From: Mogibacterium sp.
Lineage (GTDB): Bacteria; Bacillota; Clostridia; Peptostreptococcales; Anaerovoracaceae
Direction: 5' to 3'
DNA length: 64,000 bases
NCBI GenBank assembly: GCA_017433975.1
Contig: JAFRGD010000031.1
Coordinates: forward strand, 168,419 to 232,418
Shown here: positions 17,508 through 25,877 of the stretch, piece after piece
Layout: each line of letters opens with the position of its first letter
Numbering within the stretch: position 1 is the first letter of the stretch
The notes under the pieces: model-generated
The model's input: only the letters and a program-made list of their open reading frames with translations
Told to the model about the DNA's origin: nothing
Database searches by the model: none
Program-made: the position numbers and the translations under genes

Positions 17508-17541
17508 TAATCCGGCCTCCCATAGCACAAGCGACAGAAAT

Positions 17542-17578
17542 ACGGTGCCACCCGTGATAGGGTGACACCGTTTTTTTT
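17542..17578 (+). terminator. Terminator of the opp operon
   Basis: ACGGTGCCACCC pairs with GGGTGACACCGT (one internal C/A mismatch) and is followed by eight T residues. Confidence 0.9.
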
Positions 17579-17670
17579 GCGGCAATTCTTAATAATTTCC
17601 TACTATTTTTCAAAACAACACATATCGCAGGTGCAATGTGATAAAATTAACAAGTAGGGAGGATATCTGC

Positions 17671-19962
17671 ATGGGAATGATCAGACTAAAAAACGTCTCT
17701 AAATTTTATTATAGCAAGGGCATCATCGCCAGCGGCATCTCCAGGATCAACCTGGATCTGGACGCGGGCGAATTTGTTGTTATCACCGGCGAGTCCGGCA
17801 GCGGCAAGTCCACTTTATTGAATGTCATCTCGGGTCTCGACACGTATGAAGAGGGTGAGATGTACATCGAAGGCAAGGAAACGAGCCACTACACTGCATC
17901 CGACTTCGAAGAGTACCGGCAAAAGTACATTTCCTGCATCTTCCAGAGCTTCAACCTGATCTCAAGCTACACCGTGTATCAGAATGTGGCGCTGGCGATG
18001 CAGATCGACGGCTGCAGCCAGGAGGAGATCCGGCAGAGGGTGCCGGACCTGATTGAAAAGGTCGGCCTGTCCGAATATAGAAACCGCAAAGTGTCGAAGC
18101 TCTCCGGAGGACAGAAGCAGCGCGTGGCGATCGCCCGCGCGCTGGCCAAGGACACCAAGATCCTGGTCGCCGACGAGCCGACCGGGAACCTCGACAGCGA
18201 ATCAGCCGAGGGAATCGTCAAGTTGCTTGCGGACATCGCCGCGGACAAGCTGGTCATCGTGGTAACGCACAATTACGAGCAGTTCAAGAGCAATGCGACG
18301 CGCGTCATCAAGATGTACGACGGCAAGATCGTCGAAGATACGGGTGCGGAAGGTGCACGCGTGGAGACGGCTTCCGCCGCGCCTGCGCCGGTGACCGTGC
18401 CGCGGGCGGAGCGGGCAAAGGCTCAATCGGAGGACGGTTCCGCAAAACACGCCAAGGGTCATGGAATCAAATACGGTACGCAGCTGTTGCTCGGCGTCCG
18501 GAATACGTTTAACCTGCCGGCAAAATTCCTGCTGCTTCTGCTTGTGTTCCTTTTTGTCGTCAGTTCTGTCAGCGCGCAGTACGTGACCGTCAAAAAACAA
18601 AAGGACACCGTTTCGGAGACCGGCTGGAACAGTTATTTTTCGCATTACGACCCGAAGCGCATCGTCGTGGAGAAAAACGACCGCACCGCGTTCACCAGGG
18701 CTGACTACGAGGCGCTGGAGAATGCGCCGCACGTGGCAAAACTGGTCCGCGAGGACATGATCTACGATTCCGGAGTCTTCATCGAGAACGAACAGTTTTC
18801 TTTCTATGGATACATGATGAGCATCACCGATCTGGAGGAAGAGCCGACGATCGGCAGCTTGCCGCAGACGGAAGATGAGGTCCTGCTGCTGGGGTATGAC
18901 GACGGCTGGACCTTTGGCGACACCCCGGAGGCCCTGATCGGCCAGACGTATTCCTTCACGATGGAAGACGGGGTGGAACGCAAAATCAAGGTCTCCGGCA
19001 TCGTGCTCAAACCGTACGACGAGAACAGCGACTACGGGTACGGGAACAACAGCGAGGCGTACTTCCCGGAAGCGATGATCAATGAGATGCGCAAGGGGAT
19101 GTACGCGACGGGAAGCACGACGACCATGCTGATCAACGGAACCGAAGAGACCTGCTACCCTGGCAGAGGCGGTCTGATGACCAACGAAAACGTGCCGGAG
19201 GGCTACATCCTGCTGCCGACCAGTTACGATCCGATGTTCAAGTCCGGCTATGCCGCGGGCAGCGACGTCAAGCTCACCGTCAAGGCGCTGCACTACGAAT
19301 CCGACCTGACCCTGACGATCATGGGTACTTACGGGGATAAGACCTTTGAGAAGAAGACCGGCCTGGAGAAGATCTCGGAACACTACGGTGAGATCTACAT
19401 CAATCCGACGGACTACCGCAGGCTCTATGAGCGGGGCAACTTCCAGGTGTCCGTGTTTGTGGACGACACCAAAAACATGGACGGGATGAAGGACATGCTC
19501 CAGCGGGGCGGCTACCACACGCTGGTCCTCAAAGACCATATTTATAATTTCATGAGTGAAGAGCTGGTGACCATCATCCAGCTGCCGATGTCGGTGATCG
19601 TCTGTCTGGCGGTGTTCTTCATCGCGTACTTCGTGGTCAGGCTCATCCTCAAGTCCCGGGGCGTCTACTTCGCTACGGTCCGGATGCTGGGCATGGGCAA
19701 GCAGCCGGCACGGCGGATCATGCGGGTCGAACTGGTATTGGTTTGCTCGATCGCTTATGCGATGTTCCTGCTGTTCATCTATCTGACCAGGATTGGCGTT
19801 CTGCAGTCCCAAAAGCTGCTGGATTATCTTACGTACCTGACAGCACGAGATTATTTCGCGCTCGGAGCCATTCTGCTCTTCATGGCGGTGCTCATTTCGG
19901 GCCGCTTCATGCGGACGATTTTCAAGAGCTCGGCCATGGGCGCGTTCAGAGAGGAGGCGTAA
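17671..19962 (+). CDS. Fused ABC ATPase-FtsX-type permease (MacB-like), first of a pair
   Basis: A 763-residue protein with an N-terminal ATPase (1-225): Walker [10 protein letters not shown] near 42, signature LSGGQKQR near 143, Walker [12 protein letters not shown] near 163. An Ala/Glu linker follows, then a permease with a first helix near 290-310, an extracellular domain of about 320 residues, and three helices near 640-665, 685-710 and 730-750, the FtsX plan. SD AGGGAGGA precedes ATG 17671. The next gene encodes the same architecture and starts 3 bp later, so the two probably form a heterodimer. Such MacB/Vex-type systems move peptides or lipoproteins by mechanotransmission rather than classical transport. 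Confidence 0.88.
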   Translation: MGMIRLKNVSKFYYSKGIIASGISRINLDLDAGEFVVITGESGSGKSTLLNVISGLDTYEEGEMYIEGKETSHYTASDFEEYRQKYISCIFQSFNLISSYTVYQNVALAMQIDGCSQEEIRQRVPDLIEKVGLSEYRNRKVSKLSGGQKQRVAIARALAKDTKILVADEPTGNLDSESAEGIVKLLADIAADKLVIVVTHNYEQFKSNATRVIKMYDGKIVEDTGAEGARVETASAAPAPVTVPRAERAKAQSEDGSAKHAKGHGIKYGTQLLLGVRNTFNLPAKFLLLLLVFLFVVSSVSAQYVTVKKQKDTVSETGWNSYFSHYDPKRIVVEKNDRTAFTRADYEALENAPHVAKLVREDMIYDSGVFIENEQFSFYGYMMSITDLEEEPTIGSLPQTEDEVLLLGYDDGWTFGDTPEALIGQTYSFTMEDGVERKIKVSGIVLKPYDENSDYGYGNNSEAYFPEAMINEMRKGMYATGSTTTMLINGTEETCYPGRGGLMTNENVPEGYILLPTSYDPMFKSGYAAGSDVKLTVKALHYESDLTLTIMGTYGDKTFEKKTGLEKISEHYGEIYINPTDYRRLYERGNFQVSVFVDDTKNMDGMKDMLQRGGYHTLVLKDHIYNFMSEELVTIIQLPMSVIVCLAVFFIAYFVVRLILKSRGVYFATVRMLGMGKQPARRIMRVELVLVCSIAYAMFLLFIYLTRIGVLQSQKLLDYLTYLTARDYFALGAILLFMAVLISGRFMRTIFKSSAMGAFREEA

Positions 19963-19965
19963 GAC

Positions 19966-22470
19966 ATGCTGACACTGCAAAATGTAGATAAGTACTTTTA
20001 CCGCCACAAATCGAATCAGATCCACGTGATCAACGACACCTCTCTGGAGTTCGGCGAAACCGGGCTGACCGCGCTGCTGGGACCGTCCGGGTGCGGCAAG
20101 ACCACGCTGCTCAACGTCATCGGCGGCCTGGACAAGGTCGACCGGGGCAAGATTTATATCAACGGAGAGCGGATCACCGGCAGGACGGCCGGGACGGTAG
20201 ACAAAATCCGCAACCTGAACATCGGATATATCTTTCAGAATTACAACCTCATCAACACCATGACCGTCTTCGATAACGTAGCCATGGTGCTCAAGATGGT
20301 GGGGATCAAAGACAAGGACGAGATCAAAGAGAAGGTCGAATACGCGCTCGATCTCGTCGGGATGTACCGCTACCGGAAACGTTATGCGGACATGTTGTCC
20401 GGCGGCGAACGGCAGCGCGTCGGCATCGCCCGCGCAATCGTCAAGAACCCGTCGATCATCATCGCAGACGAGCCGACGGGGAACCTCGACAGCGCCAACA
20501 CTCTCGAGGTCATGAACATCATCAAGGCCATCTCCCGCGAGAAGCTGGTCATCCTCGTCACGCACGAAGAAGACCTCGCGAACTTCTACGCGGACCGGAT
20601 CATCCGCCTCAAGGACGGCAAGGTGATCTCGGACGAGATCAATCAGAATATCGAGGGGCTCGACTACAGGATCGAGAACAGAATCTACCTGAAGGACATC
20701 AAGGACCAGCGGACCATCGAGGAGGACGGCTGTTCACTGCGCATTTTCAACGAGAGCGGCGGCAAGGTGGACCTCGACATCGTCATCAGCCGGGGCAATC
20801 TGTTCATCCACTCGCGCGATAAGACCGGCCGCATGGAGATCGTCGACGAGAACTCGAGCATCGAGCTCGTAGACGACCACTACAAGGCGCTGACGGCGGA
20901 AGAAGCCGAAGCGCGGCGGTTCCACGCGGAGCGGCTTGTCGCTTCAAAACCGTTGCGGCATGCGTCGATTTTCAACGCGTTTTCGATGCTCTCCTCGGGC
21001 TTCCGCACGGTCGGAAAATACCACATCCTCAAGAAGATTCTCCTCGTGGGATTCCTGATTTCCGCGATGTTCATCACGTATGCGGTTTCGAATATCGCTG
21101 GCATCCTGAACATGCCGGACGAAAAATTCGTCCAGGACAACAAGTCCTATGTCGGCGTGGTGCAGCAGAAGATCCCCGTGGAGGACTACCTGACGTACGA
21201 GGCCGATCCTTCGGTCGAGTACGCGCTGCCGGGGTCCGGGCAGATCAACATGAGCATGAAATTCGATGAGTACTGGCAGACGCGGTGGGGCGGAACCATG
21301 ATCAGCGGGTCACTCAGCTCCTATGATGATCTGACAGAAGAAGACATCAAGTGGGGCAGGCTCCCGGAGAACGAATACGAAGTCGTCATCGATAAGCTGA
21401 TCCTTACGCGGCTGACCGATAATAACTACGACATGGTTCAGGCGGGATATAAGGAGCCGGAAGAGCTTATAGGCAGACACCTGACCCTCAAGAACCTCGA
21501 CGAGTTCACGATCGTCGGCATGACCGACAAAAAGAGCCCGTGCATCTACGCGTCACCGTCCATGTTCATCAACATGCTGGCCAACAACAACTCGCAGGAT
21601 TATTATGAGGAAATGTATGGCTACAATGGTGATGAGGAAGAGTATCCGGAGACGTATAACGACGACGGCAGCATCAGCGCTCCTGCGCCGGAGGCGTCCA
21701 AGCTGGTCGACTACGAGCTGTACGCGGACGAACTCACGCTGACCGACGGCAGCCGCATGCCGGAAAACGACTATGAGGTGCTCGTCGACAAGGACTACTC
21801 CAGCTCCATGAAAATCGGCAGTGAGATCAAGACCAAGGTCAACGGACACAAACTGAAGGTGGTCGGATACTACACGAGCGATACGGTCAAGGGGAAGTTC
21901 TTCGTCAACAACAACATGATCAAATACCAGTTGATCCTGGGGCAGGAGAACATGACCGTCAAGGCAGCCGACGACAAGGCAGAAACGGTCGCTGCGCTCG
22001 AGTCTTACGGCGTAAAGGCCAGAGACCTGTACAAATATCAGAAGAATGAGTACCGCAAGAGCCAGCTTTCCATGGTCCGCGCCTTCCTGCTGGTCGGGAG
22101 CATCATCATCATCATTTCGATGATCGAAGTCTTCCTGATGATGAGAGCGTCGTTCCTGTCGCGCATCAAGGAAGTCGGAACGCTCCGCGCGATCGGGGTG
22201 AAGAAGGCGGACATCTACAGGATGTTCACCGGCGAAATCATTGCAATCACTGTCGTCGCGTCCGTGCCGGGCTGGCTGCTGATGACGTACATCATCAGCA
22301 GGCTGCAGAGAATCTCGTACGTCTCGGGCATGTTCGTGTGTACGCCGCAGACGATGATCGTGTCGCTGGCGCTGGTGTTCGCGTTCAATCTGCTGTTCGG
22401 GCTGCTGCCGGTGTTCCACACGTTGATCAAACGGCCGGCTGCGATCCTGGCGAGGACGGATGTAAATTAG
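19966..22470 (+). CDS. Fused ABC ATPase-FtsX-type permease (MacB-like), second of a pair
   Basis: An 834-residue partner of the preceding gene. The ATPase has Walker A GPSGCGKTT near 39, signature LSGGERQR near 144 and Walker [12 protein letters not shown] near 164. The linker region of about 100 residues after the ATPase is longer than in its partner. Membrane helices lie near 355-375, 705-725, 755-780 and 795-815, with a large acidic extracellular domain (about 380-690) that includes a Glu/Tyr-rich stretch near 545-560. The gene is translationally close to its neighbours and is followed by a secreted protein gene 25 bp later. Confidence 0.88.
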   Translation: MLTLQNVDKYFYRHKSNQIHVINDTSLEFGETGLTALLGPSGCGKTTLLNVIGGLDKVDRGKIYINGERITGRTAGTVDKIRNLNIGYIFQNYNLINTMTVFDNVAMVLKMVGIKDKDEIKEKVEYALDLVGMYRYRKRYADMLSGGERQRVGIARAIVKNPSIIIADEPTGNLDSANTLEVMNIIKAISREKLVILVTHEEDLANFYADRIIRLKDGKVISDEINQNIEGLDYRIENRIYLKDIKDQRTIEEDGCSLRIFNESGGKVDLDIVISRGNLFIHSRDKTGRMEIVDENSSIELVDDHYKALTAEEAEARRFHAERLVASKPLRHASIFNAFSMLSSGFRTVGKYHILKKILLVGFLISAMFITYAVSNIAGILNMPDEKFVQDNKSYVGVVQQKIPVEDYLTYEADPSVEYALPGSGQINMSMKFDEYWQTRWGGTMISGSLSSYDDLTEEDIKWGRLPENEYEVVIDKLILTRLTDNNYDMVQAGYKEPEELIGRHLTLKNLDEFTIVGMTDKKSPCIYASPSMFINMLANNNSQDYYEEMYGYNGDEEEYPETYNDDGSISAPAPEASKLVDYELYADELTLTDGSRMPENDYEVLVDKDYSSSMKIGSEIKTKVNGHKLKVVGYYTSDTVKGKFFVNNNMIKYQLILGQENMTVKAADDKAETVAALESYGVKARDLYKYQKNEYRKSQLSMVRAFLLVGSIIIIISMIEVFLMMRASFLSRIKEVGTLRAIGVKKADIYRMFTGEIIAITVVASVPGWLLMTYIISRLQRISYVSGMFVCTPQTMIVSLALVFAFNLLFGLLPVFHTLIKRPAAILARTDVN

Positions 22471-22495
22471 TATCTTATTACAGAAGGTGATAACG

Positions 22496-23788
22496 ATGAC
22501 AAGAAAAAGAGGCACCAAATACAAACGGGGAACCGCTTTCCGGAGGCTTGCGTTCGTGGCGTTCAGCGTGCTCCTCGCTGCAATGCTCGTGCTATCGAGC
22601 TTCGTATGCGCCGCGGCAAAAGCCAAGACGCCGGAGCCGATCCGCGAAGTCCACATGATCAGCATCGAGGACAAGATGTACTGCGTGTTTGTGCAGAACA
22701 ATGTTGTGTTGACGCCGGACGAGGTCTCCGAGATGACGGACAGCGAGCTCACAGAGGCGGTCCTGAGCCGCGCGGGGCTTTACATGAAGGAGACGAACTG
22801 CAGGAAAGCGTCGCACAAAGTGATCTCCATGAAAGACTGGATCAAGGGCGGCGGCAGCTTCCGCCTGAGCGAAGCGGACCTCGCGGCGATCCGAAATGCT
22901 TCGCCGTCGGACGGAGCCCCGGTCAAACTGCACATGGACCTCGGAATCTGTACGGAGCCGGCGGAGGAGGAGAAACCTGCCGAAGAAGAGAAGCCAACGG
23001 AACCTGATACGCCAACGGACCCGGATACGCCAACGGACCCGGTTACACCAACGGATCCTGATGCGCCAACGGATCCTTTCGGAGATGATGTGAACCCTGC
23101 GGACCCTTCCGGAGATGAGACCGACCCTGCGAATCCTTCCGGGGATGATGTGAACCCTGCGGATCCTTCCGGAGATGAGACTGACCCTGCGGATCCGTCC
23201 GGGGATGATGTGAACCCTGCGGACCCTTCCGAAGACCCGTCCGGGGAGAACGGCGGCGGGAACGGCGGAGAAAACAACGATGACGGCGGCGATGAACCGA
23301 CCACTCCGACAGAAGAGCCGCACGAGGTGGTCATCTACACCACGTTCAAGAAAACCAGTCCGGAGCTGATCTTTGTCGTTGTGGCAACGGAAAAAGACGC
23401 CGGATATCGCGAGACCATCTGTAAAGAAGATGCGAAGCAGCCGGAGAAACCGGAGGAGCCGGACCCGGTCGACCCGTTCGCGGATTTCGATTTCGGGTTT
23501 GACGGCGGAGACGCAGGCGACATGCTGCCGGAATACAGGACCATCCGGATGGTCGACAAGTCGGGGCCGCCGCTCGTTGACACACTGCAGGACGGCGACC
23601 CGGTGAAGCTCGAGTGGATCGATCCGAAGAAACAGGGCGGTGACAACGACGGGAGCACGTCCTTCATCGACCGCATCCCGGGCGGCGCCGTCGGACTTGT
23701 CGCAATCCTGGTTGCCCTTACAGCCGCAATCGCCGCGGCCGTCATCCTATGGAAAAGGCGCCAGGAAGAGAACGAGAGCGTGAACTGA
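22496..23788 (+). CDS. Secreted, membrane-anchored acidic repeat protein
   Basis: A 430-residue protein. A basic N-terminus and hydrophobic core (about 20-42) ending CAAAKA make a signal peptide. A folded-looking region (45-160) follows, then a Pro/Asp/Glu-rich low-complexity region: six-residue TPTDPD-type units, then five ten-residue units alternating GDDVNPADPS and GDETDPADPS. After another mixed region comes a C-terminal helix (about 398-420) and a basic KRRQEE tail, without an LPXTG signal. ATG 22496 has AGAAGGTG upstream; the in-frame GTG at 22487 is an alternative. Position suggests it is exported or acted on by the two fused ABC proteins. Function unknown. Confidence 0.8.
   Translation: MTRKRGTKYKRGTAFRRLAFVAFSVLLAAMLVLSSFVCAAAKAKTPEPIREVHMISIEDKMYCVFVQNNVVLTPDEVSEMTDSELTEAVLSRAGLYMKETNCRKASHKVISMKDWIKGGGSFRLSEADLAAIRNASPSDGAPVKLHMDLGICTEPAEEEKPAEEEKPTEPDTPTDPDTPTDPVTPTDPDAPTDPFGDDVNPADPSGDETDPANPSGDDVNPADPSGDETDPADPSGDDVNPADPSEDPSGENGGGNGGENNDDGGDEPTTPTEEPHEVVIYTTFKKTSPELIFVVVATEKDAGYRETICKEDAKQPEKPEEPDPVDPFADFDFGFDGGDAGDMLPEYRTIRMVDKSGPPLVDTLQDGDPVKLEWIDPKKQGGDNDGSTSFIDRIPGGAVGLVAILVALTAAIAAAVILWKRRQEENESVN
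23083..23232 (+). repeat. Tandem 30-bp coding repeats
   Basis: Five consecutive 30-bp units encode the alternating ten-residue motifs of the acidic repeat protein. Units one, three and five are nearly identical, as are two and four, so the array grew by duplication of a 60-bp unit. Confidence 0.8.
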
Positions 23789-23830
23789 CGATTTATCGGA
23801 CTTTCCTTCAATATTGATTCCATAGAAAAA

Positions 23831-23875
23831 GAGCCACTGCATCCGACGATGCGGTGGCTCTGCTTTTGCTTTTTT
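23831..23875. terminator. Bidirectional terminator between convergent genes
   Basis: AGAGCCACTGCATC and GATGCGGTGGCTCT form a 14-bp stem with one G-T pair and a 4-nt loop, with T-rich sequence to the right and A-rich sequence to the left. It serves the repeat-protein gene and the minus-strand hydrolase. Confidence 0.8.
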
Positions 23876-23888
23876 GATGGCTGTGCGC

Positions 23889-24569
23889 TTACTTCGCGAG
23901 GAAGTGTGCGACGACCGAGTTGAACTCCTCCGGGTTGCCGGCCGCACAGAAGTGGTCGCCCTTGACAAAGGCGAGCTCCGCCCCGTCGATCAGCGAGGCG
24001 ATCAGCTCCGTATGCTCTTTGAGAATCAGGTCTTTTGTGCCCGCTAGGACCAGGGTCGGACTCTTGATCTTCCTGAGCTCAGACGGGTCGATGTTCGGGT
24101 CGTCCACCATGAGGTCGAGAATCTCGGCCTTTACGACCGCCGCGGGGTCTCTTTTGGCCTCTTCGAGCGCCTTTGCATACTCCGCGGTGACATACGCCAC
24201 GATTTCAGGGTCCGCGCCGTCGTTATTGAGGTTCGCGCCGTTCAGGATCAGTTTGCCGACGCGCTCCGGGTGACGGGCCGCCATGAAGATCGCGATGTTG
24301 CCGCCGTCCGAGAAGCCGAGGATGTCGGCTTTTTCGATGCCGAGTTCATCCATGAACGCGATATAGTCCTCCGCCATCTGCCGGATCCGAAGCGGTTTCG
24401 TTCCGCGCGGGGTCTTGCCGTGCGCGCGGGAGTCCGGGCAGATGACGCGGTACTTCTTTGCGAAGCAGTCGACCTGGTTGACGAAGTACTCGCCGGTCTC
24501 GCTGTTTCCGTGGATCATGAGGAGCGGCGTGCCGCTGCCCTTCTCATAGTAATGCATTTTGATGTCCAT
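23889..24569 (-). CDS. Alpha/beta hydrolase
   Basis: A 226-residue single-domain alpha/beta hydrolase. The oxyanion element IHGNSETG is at 19-26, the nucleophile Ser87 in GFSDGG, the acid Asp in AGTKDLI near 186, and the His in KGDHF near 207. All three catalytic residues are in the right order and spacing. The substrate cannot be told. It is a single gene, cytoplasmic, with an SD of AGGAGG type on the minus strand before the ATG. Confidence 0.87.
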   Translation of the reverse strand: MDIKMHYYEKGSGTPLLMIHGNSETGEYFVNQVDCFAKKYRVICPDSRAHGKTPRGTKPLRIRQMAEDYIAFMDELGIEKADILGFSDGGNIAIFMAARHPERVGKLILNGANLNNDGADPEIVAYVTAEYAKALEEAKRDPAAVVKAEILDLMVDDPNIDPSELRKIKSPTLVLAGTKDLILKEHTELIASLIDGAELAFVKGDHFCAAGNPEEFNSVVAHFLAK

Positions 24570-24609
24570 AATACCCTCCTGATTTCTAAGTGAAGTTAAA
24601 ATAGATTGT

Positions 24610-24696
24610 AAAAGCGATAGGGAACCCGTAAGGAGCGGTCGGCTCTCGGCGCGACTGCCGAAGGCAGAGCGACTGAAGGGCTTCCCTCTCGCTTTT
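24610..24696 (-). terminator. Structured terminator element A (UUCG-type core)
   Basis: On the minus strand it begins at the stop codon of the dehydrogenase. An outer stem pairs 24682-24696 with 24610-24624 (AAAAGCGAGAGGGAA type, one bulge), and a 50-nt core between carries TGCC-TTCG-GGCA, a UUCG tetraloop hairpin. It ends in TTTTA on the minus strand. The core (24631-24680) is about 78% identical to 25771-25820. Confidence 0.6.
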
Positions 24697-25686
24697 TTAA
24701 TTCTGTTTTACGATGAACTTGTGGTCCTCGCCGTTCAGGTAGGCGAGGGCGCCGATGATTGAGTTTTCGACCATGTTGGCGACGGCTTCCTCCGTGTAGA
24801 ACGCGGTGTGCGGCGAGAAGAACACGTTGTAGAAGCTCCGCAGGATGTGCATCTCCGGGTTGTCGATGATGGTGCCGGAGAGGTCGCGGTAGTAGATGCC
24901 GAGCTCTTTTTCGATGACGTCGAGCGCGGCGAAGCCGACCTTGCCGTTCGTGAGATTCCGAATCAGCGCGGTCGTGTCGACCAGCTGACCGCGGGCGCAG
25001 TTGATGAAGATCACGCCGTCACGCATCTTTTCGAAGGCGGCCTCGTCGATCATGTGATAGTTGCTGTCAAAGGCCGGGGCGTGCAGTGTGATGATGTCGC
25101 TGTTGGCGTACAGGGTGTCGAGGTCGACGTACTCCGCATACTGGCGGACCTCGTCACTCTCGTAGATATCGTAGGCGTAGATCTTGCAGCCGAAGCCCGT
25201 GAGGTGCTTGATGACGGTCTTGCCGATGCGGCCCGTGCCGATGACGCCGACCGTGCTCTTGGAGATCTCTTTGCCGATCTTGCCCTTGAGCGTGTAGTCC
25301 TGGACGTTGGCCTTGTCCATGATGTAGCGCATCTTGCGGCAGGCGATGAGCATCAGCATGATCGTGTAGTCCGCGACGGCCGCCGGGTCGTAGGTGACGT
25401 TGCAGACGCCCATGCCGACCTCGTGCGCGTGCTTGACGTCCACGTGGTCGTAGCCGATCGTCCGGGTCGAGATGACCTTGATCCCGTAGTCCTTCATGAC
25501 GTCGATCATCGACGCCGGCGTTGGGGTGGTCAGGATCGAAAGCGCATCGTAGCCCTTCGCGAGGTGGTAGTTGTCCGGCCCCGGGAATTCGGTGCAGTAG
25601 TCGAACTCGACGCCATATTGCTTTGCGTACTTTTCGAACATCGGGAGTTCGTCGTACTCCCGCATGCTGTAAACGAACATTTTCAT
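24697..25686 (-). CDS. D-2-hydroxyacid dehydrogenase (D-lactate dehydrogenase type)
   Basis: A 329-residue NAD-dependent dehydrogenase reducing a 2-keto acid such as pyruvate to the D-hydroxy acid. The Rossmann motif GVIGTGRIGKTV is near 150-161, with an acidic residue after the second strand (YDIYESDE) indicating NAD. The catalytic triad is seen as NCARG (Arg, near 235), DVIEKE (Glu, near 262) and SPHTAFYTEEA (His, near 297). ATG 25686 has GGAGG upstream. Substrate could also be branched (2-hydroxyisocaproate type) or it could resemble VanH; no van genes are nearby. Confidence 0.88.
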   Translation of the reverse strand: MKMFVYSMREYDELPMFEKYAKQYGVEFDYCTEFPGPDNYHLAKGYDALSILTTPTPASMIDVMKDYGIKVISTRTIGYDHVDVKHAHEVGMGVCNVTYDPAAVADYTIMLMLIACRKMRYIMDKANVQDYTLKGKIGKEISKSTVGVIGTGRIGKTVIKHLTGFGCKIYAYDIYESDEVRQYAEYVDLDTLYANSDIITLHAPAFDSNYHMIDEAAFEKMRDGVIFINCARGQLVDTTALIRNLTNGKVGFAALDVIEKELGIYYRDLSGTIIDNPEMHILRSFYNVFFSPHTAFYTEEAVANMVENSIIGALAYLNGEDHKFIVKQN

Positions 25687-25753
25687 GGGAAAGCCTCCTT
25701 TATTGCTGGGTGTGACGCTGGTGATGGAGACTGTGGTTACACTTCCGCTGCAC

Positions 25754-25832
25754 GGCAGACATTGTCCGGAGGAAGCGATCGACCCTCGGTGCGACGGCCG
25801 AAGGCCGAGCGACCGGAGCGGCAATGTCTGCC
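25754..25832 (-). repeat. Structured element B, second copy of the UUCG-type core
   Basis: An outer perfect 11-bp stem GGCAGACATTG/CAATGTCTGCC (25754-25764 and 25822-25832) encloses a core that matches element A. On the minus strand it contains GGCC-TTCG-GGCC, a UUCG hairpin. It lies in the 3' region of the ABC exporter operon, as element A lies in the 3' region of the dehydrogenase gene, but it has no T run. Confidence 0.6.
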
Positions 25833-25877
25833 GCGCTTCCTGAAAGCGAAATGAAAGTCTTCATCTGCTGCAGTACA

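Noticed and set aside
18202..20565. A 787-codon minus-strand open frame opposite the fused ABC genes
   Set aside because: Same reason: shadow of two clear genes, no ribosome site, no recognisable domain.
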